This document shows, piece after piece, positions 6,305-9,977 of a stretch of 9,977 bases of DNA. The translations under genes and the position numbers were made by a program. How positions within the stretch are numbered: position 1 is the stretch's first letter; the number at the start of each line of letters is the position of its first letter. The notes under the pieces were generated by a model, which saw nothing but the letters and a program-made list of their open reading frames with translations, made no database searches and was not told the origin of the DNA. Source of the stretch: an uncultured Pseudomonadota bacterium (GTDB lineage: Bacteria > Pseudomonadota > Gammaproteobacteria > Steroidobacterales > Steroidobacteraceae); the NCBI GenBank assembly GCA_946479515.1, contig CAMLGF010000101.1:1-9977 (forward strand), given 5' to 3'.

Positions 6305-8207
6305 CGCGTAGATACCGTCCGTCAGCGGTGAGATCGGCCACCCAGGACTGGGCGTCATCCGCGTCGAAGCCGCCGTGCTCACGGGCCACGTCGAGCAACG
6401 CGGCATGAACATCGGGCGCCATCGCCGAGGCGTCACCGCACACATAGAGATAGGCACCGTTCTGCAGCCAGGCGTAGAGCTCCTTGCCGGCCTGCTTGAT
6501 ACGGTGTTGCACGTAGATTTTCTCCGCCTGGTCGCGCGAGAACGCGACGTCCACGCGGTGCAGCGACTTGCGCTTGAGCGCCTGCTGCCATTCCAGTTGA
6601 TAGAGGAAATCGTGGTACAGCGAGCGGCCGCCGAAGAACAGCCAGTTGCGTCCCGAGGCGCCGGTGGCCTCGCGCTCCTGCAGGAAGCCGCGGAAGGGCG
6701 CGACGCCGGTGCCGGGCCCGATCATGATGATGTCACGCGCGCCCTCGGCCGGCACGCGGAAGCGCTCGTTCTTCTCGATCCAGATCTGGACGTTCGAGTC
6801 GACGGCAGTGTTCACGACGAAGCTGGATGCGGCGCCGGCCAGCAGCTGGCGGTCGGTGTCACTGCCCACCACGGCCACGGTGAGATGCGCCTCATCGCCA
6901 ACGGCCGCGGGGCTCGAGGCGATGGAGTACACGCGGCCGTGCACCGGGCGCAGCGCGGCGACCAGCGCTTCGGGCGTCCACTCGGCCGGGTAGCTCGCGA
7001 GCACGTCGGACACCTGGCAATTGGCGGTGAGCCTGGCCATGGCATCGGCGTTCGCGAGCAGCTCGCCGATGTCGACCTTCGCCTGCTTCGCGACCTGCTG
7101 CAGCAGCGGGCGGGCGATGCGCGTGAGCTCGCGTTCGTCGCGCAGCCACTCGTGCAGCGTGTGGGCCTTGCCGTCGTGGGTGACGGTGGCCGCGCCATCG
7201 AGCCCGGTGGCCTTCAGCACGGCCTCGATGGCCGCGTCGGGATTGCGATGCACGATGCCGAGCGCATCACCCGGCTGGTAGAAGTTGCCGAGACCCGGCA
7301 TGGCGATCTCGACGTGGCGCACTTCGCGCAGCGCACCGCGGCCGACGATGCGCTGATTCGCCAGCACTTCGGCCACCGCGGGTTGCGTTCGGGTGATCTC
7401 GGCCTTTGCCGGCGCGGTGGCGGGGGTCGCGAATGCGGCGGCCGTCTGCGCGGCAGCCGGCGACGGCGCGCTCTTCGCCTTCAGCTCGCGCACGCGCGCG
7501 AGCGCATCGTCGGACCAGGTCTGCGCCAGCTTCTCGAAATCCACGTCGCAGTCGACGCGCGGCAGGATGCGCTTGGCGCCGAGCTTGGCCAGGCGCTCGT
7601 CGACCACGCGGCCGGCCTCGCAGAACTTCGGGTAGCTCGTGTCACCGAGCGCCAGCACCGAGTACTGCAACTCGGGCAGCTGCGGCGCGCGCTTGGTGCC
7701 GAGGAACTCGTACAGCGCGCGCGCCTCGTCCGGCGGGTCGCCGTCGCCGTGCGTGCTGATCACCACGTACAGCAGCCTTTCCTTGGCGATCTCGCGCGGG
7801 TTGTAGTCGCCCGCCTTGACCACGCGTGCCTGCACGCCGAGCGCCTGCACGGCGGCGACCAGCTTCTCGGAGACCTTGCGGCCATTGCCGGTGTGCGACG
7901 CCGAGATGACGGTGAGCGACAGCGCCGGCGCGGCGGCGGCCGCGGCCACAGGATTGGCAATCGGCGTGACGCCGGCGGGCACGGGCGCGAGCTGCGGCTG
8001 AAGTTGTCCGGTGCGCGCATGCGCGCCCGGCAGGTTTTCCTGGAACGCGGGAATTCCCGCGGGCGACGCCGCGGCCGCGCCGGCGAAATAGCCGGACAGG
8101 AACATCAGCTGCTCGCGGTTGAGCTCGGTCACCAGCTGCTGCAGCAGCGGGCGCCGATCTTCGGGAATCGGGAAATTGCCGGTGAGGATGACTGCGCCGT
8201 TGCTCAC
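6294..8207 (-). CDS. cysJ: Assimilatory sulfite reductase (NADPH) flavoprotein alpha subunit
   Basis: 637 residues; E. coli CysJ has 599. It moves electrons from NADPH through FAD and FMN to CysI. Order of parts: N-terminal CysI-docking/oligomer segment (REQLMFLSGYFAG, 31-43); Ala/Pro-rich linker to about 94; flavodoxin domain about 97-243 with ISASHTGNGRK (101-111), STHGDGDPPDEA (151-162) and LALGDTSYPKFC (185-196); a second Ala-rich linker (about 244-270); FAD/connection domain with RVYSIASSP (425-433); NADPH domain with GPGTGVAPFRGFLQER (497-512), FFGGR (524-528) and YVCGDASAMAPDV (588-600); and the C-terminal YLRDVY, which places the usual aromatic residue over the flavin. The flavodoxin loops carry H, D and D where E. 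coli has Q, E and E. The extra length is mostly low-complexity linker. The start is a GTG 10 nt after the cysNC stop with only a weak GAGAG ahead of it; no better in-frame start is near. Confidence 0.96.
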   Translation of the reverse strand: MSNGAVILTGNFPIPEDRRPLLQQLVTELNREQLMFLSGYFAGAAAASPAGIPAFQENLPGAHARTGQLQPQLAPVPAGVTPIANPVAAAAAAPALSLTVISASHTGNGRKVSEKLVAAVQALGVQARVVKAGDYNPREIAKERLLYVVISTHGDGDPPDEARALYEFLGTKRAPQLPELQYSVLALGDTSYPKFCEAGRVVDERLAKLGAKRILPRVDCDVDFEKLAQTWSDDALARVRELKAKSAPSPAAAQTAAAFATPATAPAKAEITRTQPAVAEVLANQRIVGRGALREVRHVEIAMPGLGNFYQPGDALGIVHRNPDAAIEAVLKATGLDGAATVTHDGKAHTLHEWLRDERELTRIARPLLQQVAKQAKVDIGELLANADAMARLTANCQVSDVLASYPAEWTPEALVAALRPVHGRVYSIASSPAAVGDEAHLTVAVVGSDTDRQLLAGAASSFVVNTAVDSNVQIWIEKNERFRVPAEGARDIIMIGPGTGVAPFRGFLQEREATGASGRNWLFFGGRSLYHDFLYQLEWQQALKRKSLHRVDVAFSRDQAEKIYVQHRIKQAGKELYAWLQNGAYLYVCGDASAMAPDVHAALLDVAREHGGFDADDAQSWVADLTADGRYLRDVY

Positions 8208-8217
8208 TTGTTTGCTC

Positions 8218-9977
8218 TCACAGGCCGGGGTCCGATTGATGCAGGAAGCCCTTGTTCTCGAGGTACTTCACGATGGTGTCGACCGACACGGAGATGTCGG
8301 ATTTCGACGTGTCGATGGTGATCTGCGGGTTGATCGGCGGCTCGTAGGGCGAATCGATGCCCGTGAACTCGCGGATCTGCCCGGCGCGCGCCTTCTGGTA
8401 CAGGCCCTTGGGGTCGCGGCGCTCGCACTCCTCCAGCGAGGTCGAGAGATAGATCTCGATGAAGTTATCGCCGATGCGCTCGCGGATCCGGTTGCGATCC
8501 GCGCGGAACGGCGAGATGAACGCGGTGATGACGATGAGCCCCGCGTCCACGAACAGCGCCGACACCTCACCGATGCGGCGGATGTTCTCGTTGCGGCCGG
8601 CCTCGGAGAAATCCAGGTCCTTGTTCAGGCCGTGGCGCACGTTGTCGCCGTCCAGCAGATAGGAGTGGTGGCCGCGCTGCACCAGCGCCTGCTCCAGTGC
8701 ATTGGCGACCGTGGACTTGCCCGAGCCCGACAGCCCGGTGAACCACAGCACCGCGGGACGCTGGTTCTTCTGGTTGGAACGGATGCGCTGCGTGACGCGC
8801 GTCGGCTGCCACACCACGTCGGTGGAGCGCGTGGTCTGGGTCGGCGCGATGACCATGCCGGCGCCGACCGTGCCGAAATGCAGCAGGTCGATGATGATGA
8901 AGGATCCGGTGGCGCGCGACTGCTTGTAGTCGTCGATGGCGACCGGCTCTTCGAGTGCGATGCGCACGCGCGCCAGGCCATTGAGGTCGAGCGCCTCGGC
9001 CTCGCGGGTGCTGAGGTCGTTGACGTCGATGCGGTGCTGGATGGAATCCACCAGGCCCTTCACGTAGCGCGCGCCGATCTTGAATTCGTAGCGCTTGCCG
9101 GGCAGCAGCGGCGCCTCGCCCATCCAGATGAGGTTGGCGTCGAAGGTGCGGGCCAGCGTCGGGCGATGATCCGGGTGCACCAGCACGTCGCCGCGCGACA
9201 GGTCGATCTCATCTTCGAGCACGACGGTGACGGCCTGCGCGGCGCCCGCACGCTCGAGCGGACCGTCGGCCGTGGTGATCTCGCGAACCTTGCTGGTCTT
9301 GCGCGACGGCAGCGCCAGCACGGCATCGCCGACGGCAATTTCGCCGCTGGCGATCGTGCCGGCATAACCGCGGAAGTTCGCATCGGGACGGCTGACGAGC
9401 TGGATGGGGAAGCGCAATTCCCTGAGGCCGTCCTGGCGGCCGGTCTCGATGCCTTCGAGCGCCTCCAGCAGTGTGCGCCCGGCATACCACGGAGTTTCCT
9501 TGCTGCCGCGCGCCACGACGTTGACGCCGGCGAGCGCGGACACGGGGATCACCTCGATGTTCGCGACACCGAGTTTGCGGGCGTACAGCACGATCTCGCC
9601 GGCGATGGCCTCGAAGCGCGCTTTGTCGTAGCCGATGCGGTCCATCTTGTTGACCGCGACCACGATGTTCTGCACGCCGAGCAGCGCGACGATGTGTGTA
9701 TGGCGGCGCGTCTGCACACGCACGCCCTTCTCCGCGTCCACCAGCACCACGGCGGCCTCGGCGGTGGAAGCGCCGGTGGCCATGTTGCGCGTGTACTGCT
9801 CGTGGCCCGGGCAGTCGGCGACGATGAATTTGCGCTTCGGCGTGGAGAAATAGCGGTACGCCACGTCGATGGTGATGCCCTGCTCGCGCTCGGCCTGCAG
9901 GCCGTCGACCAGCAGCGCGAGATCGGGCACTTCGCCCGTGGTGCCCCAGCGCTTGCTGTCGTTGGCGACCGCGTTCA
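8218..9977 (-). CDS. cysNC: Bifunctional sulfate adenylyltransferase GTPase subunit / APS kinase (CysN-CysC fusion), 5' end outside window
   Basis: 585 residues are visible and the frame is open through the right edge, where it still reads as CysN (SKRWGTTGE, then [23 protein letters not shown] sequence). The N-terminal P-loop region, probably some 40-60 residues, is therefore missing and no start can be given. CysN is the GTPase partner of CysD in making APS from sulfate and ATP. Seen here are [12 protein letters not shown] (G3, visible residues 54-65) and NKMD (G4, 109-112), followed by beta-barrel domains. From about 407 a CysC domain follows, with P-loop GLSGSGKST (414-422), [10 protein letters not shown] and FISPFRADR, whose Ser is the usual phospho-site. 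CysC phosphorylates APS to PAPS, matching the PAPS-type CysH downstream. cysD is expected just beyond the right edge. The TGA at 8220-8218 is 10 nt from the cysJ start, so co-transcription is likely. Confidence 0.97.
   Translation of the reverse strand, partial: NAVANDSKRWGTTGEVPDLALLVDGLQAEREQGITIDVAYRYFSTPKRKFIVADCPGHEQYTRNMATGASTAEAAVVLVDAEKGVRVQTRRHTHIVALLGVQNIVVAVNKMDRIGYDKARFEAIAGEIVLYARKLGVANIEVIPVSALAGVNVVARGSKETPWYAGRTLLEALEGIETGRQDGLRELRFPIQLVSRPDANFRGYAGTIASGEIAVGDAVLALPSRKTSKVREITTADGPLERAGAAQAVTVVLEDEIDLSRGDVLVHPDHRPTLARTFDANLIWMGEAPLLPGKRYEFKIGARYVKGLVDSIQHRIDVNDLSTREAEALDLNGLARVRIALEEPVAIDDYKQSRATGSFIIIDLLHFGTVGAGMVIAPTQTTRSTDVVWQPTRVTQRIRSNQKNQRPAVLWFTGLSGSGKSTVANALEQALVQRGHHSYLLDGDNVRHGLNKDLDFSEAGRNENIRRIGEVSALFVDAGLIVITAFISPFRADRNRIRERIGDNFIEIYLSTSLEECERRDPKGLYQKARAGQIREFTGIDSPYEPPINPQITIDTSKSDISVSVDTIVKYLENKGFLHQSDPGL

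Noticed and set aside
6305..6457. N-terminal extension of CysI to 6457
   Set aside because: The extra 51 residues do not resemble CysI and lie inside the cysJ coding end; the start at 6304 gives the normal family N-terminus.
6375..8321. 648-residue open frame on the + strand opposite cysJ
   Set aside because: It is antisense to a clearly conserved CysJ and rich in R, G and H, the usual result of high-GC coding DNA read in reverse. No domain is recognisable.

Overview
The window is high-GC proteobacterial DNA. The gene content and order resemble sulfate-assimilation clusters of gammaproteobacteria, with a Xanthomonadales- or Nevskiales-like set-up inferred from the fused CysNC, the PAPS-type CysH and the downstream CysG. 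No rRNA, tRNA, transposon or CRISPR array was seen, so the lineage cannot be fixed further.

Layout. (1) Positions 1-205 are relatively AT-rich and largely non-coding. They hold a candidate integron attI recombination core at 64-70, inside a small dyad at 64-81, and several other short inverted repeats. (2) Positions 206-1165 (+ strand) encode an apparently intact integron integrase, IntI, with all tyrosine-recombinase catalytic residues and the IntI-specific insertion. (3) Positions 1166-1288 are a short convergent intergenic region with two GC-rich hairpins. (4) Everything from 1289 to the right edge is on the - strand. In transcription order it is cysNC (5' end cut off by the window), cysJ, cysI and cysH, then a 140-bp gap, then hemB and cysG.

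How the genes work together. CysN(D) and the fused CysC domain convert sulfate to APS and then PAPS. CysH reduces PAPS to sulfite. The CysJ flavoprotein and CysI hemoprotein reduce sulfite to sulfide. CysI needs siroheme, and the last two genes address that: HemB makes porphobilinogen, the tetrapyrrole precursor, and CysG converts uroporphyrinogen III to siroheme. Tight junctions (11-bp overlap cysJ/cysI, GTGA overlap cysI/cysH, TGATG overlap hemB/cysG) point to translational coupling.

Most notable points. The hemB-cysG pair is preceded by a textbook sigma-54 promoter sequence (TGGCACG-N4-TTGCT), with the expected start site about 13 nt upstream of hemB. This suggests siroheme supply is controlled separately from the rest of the pathway. 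The intact integrase and candidate attI at the left edge suggest that a gene-cassette array, if there is one, lies just outside the window to the left.
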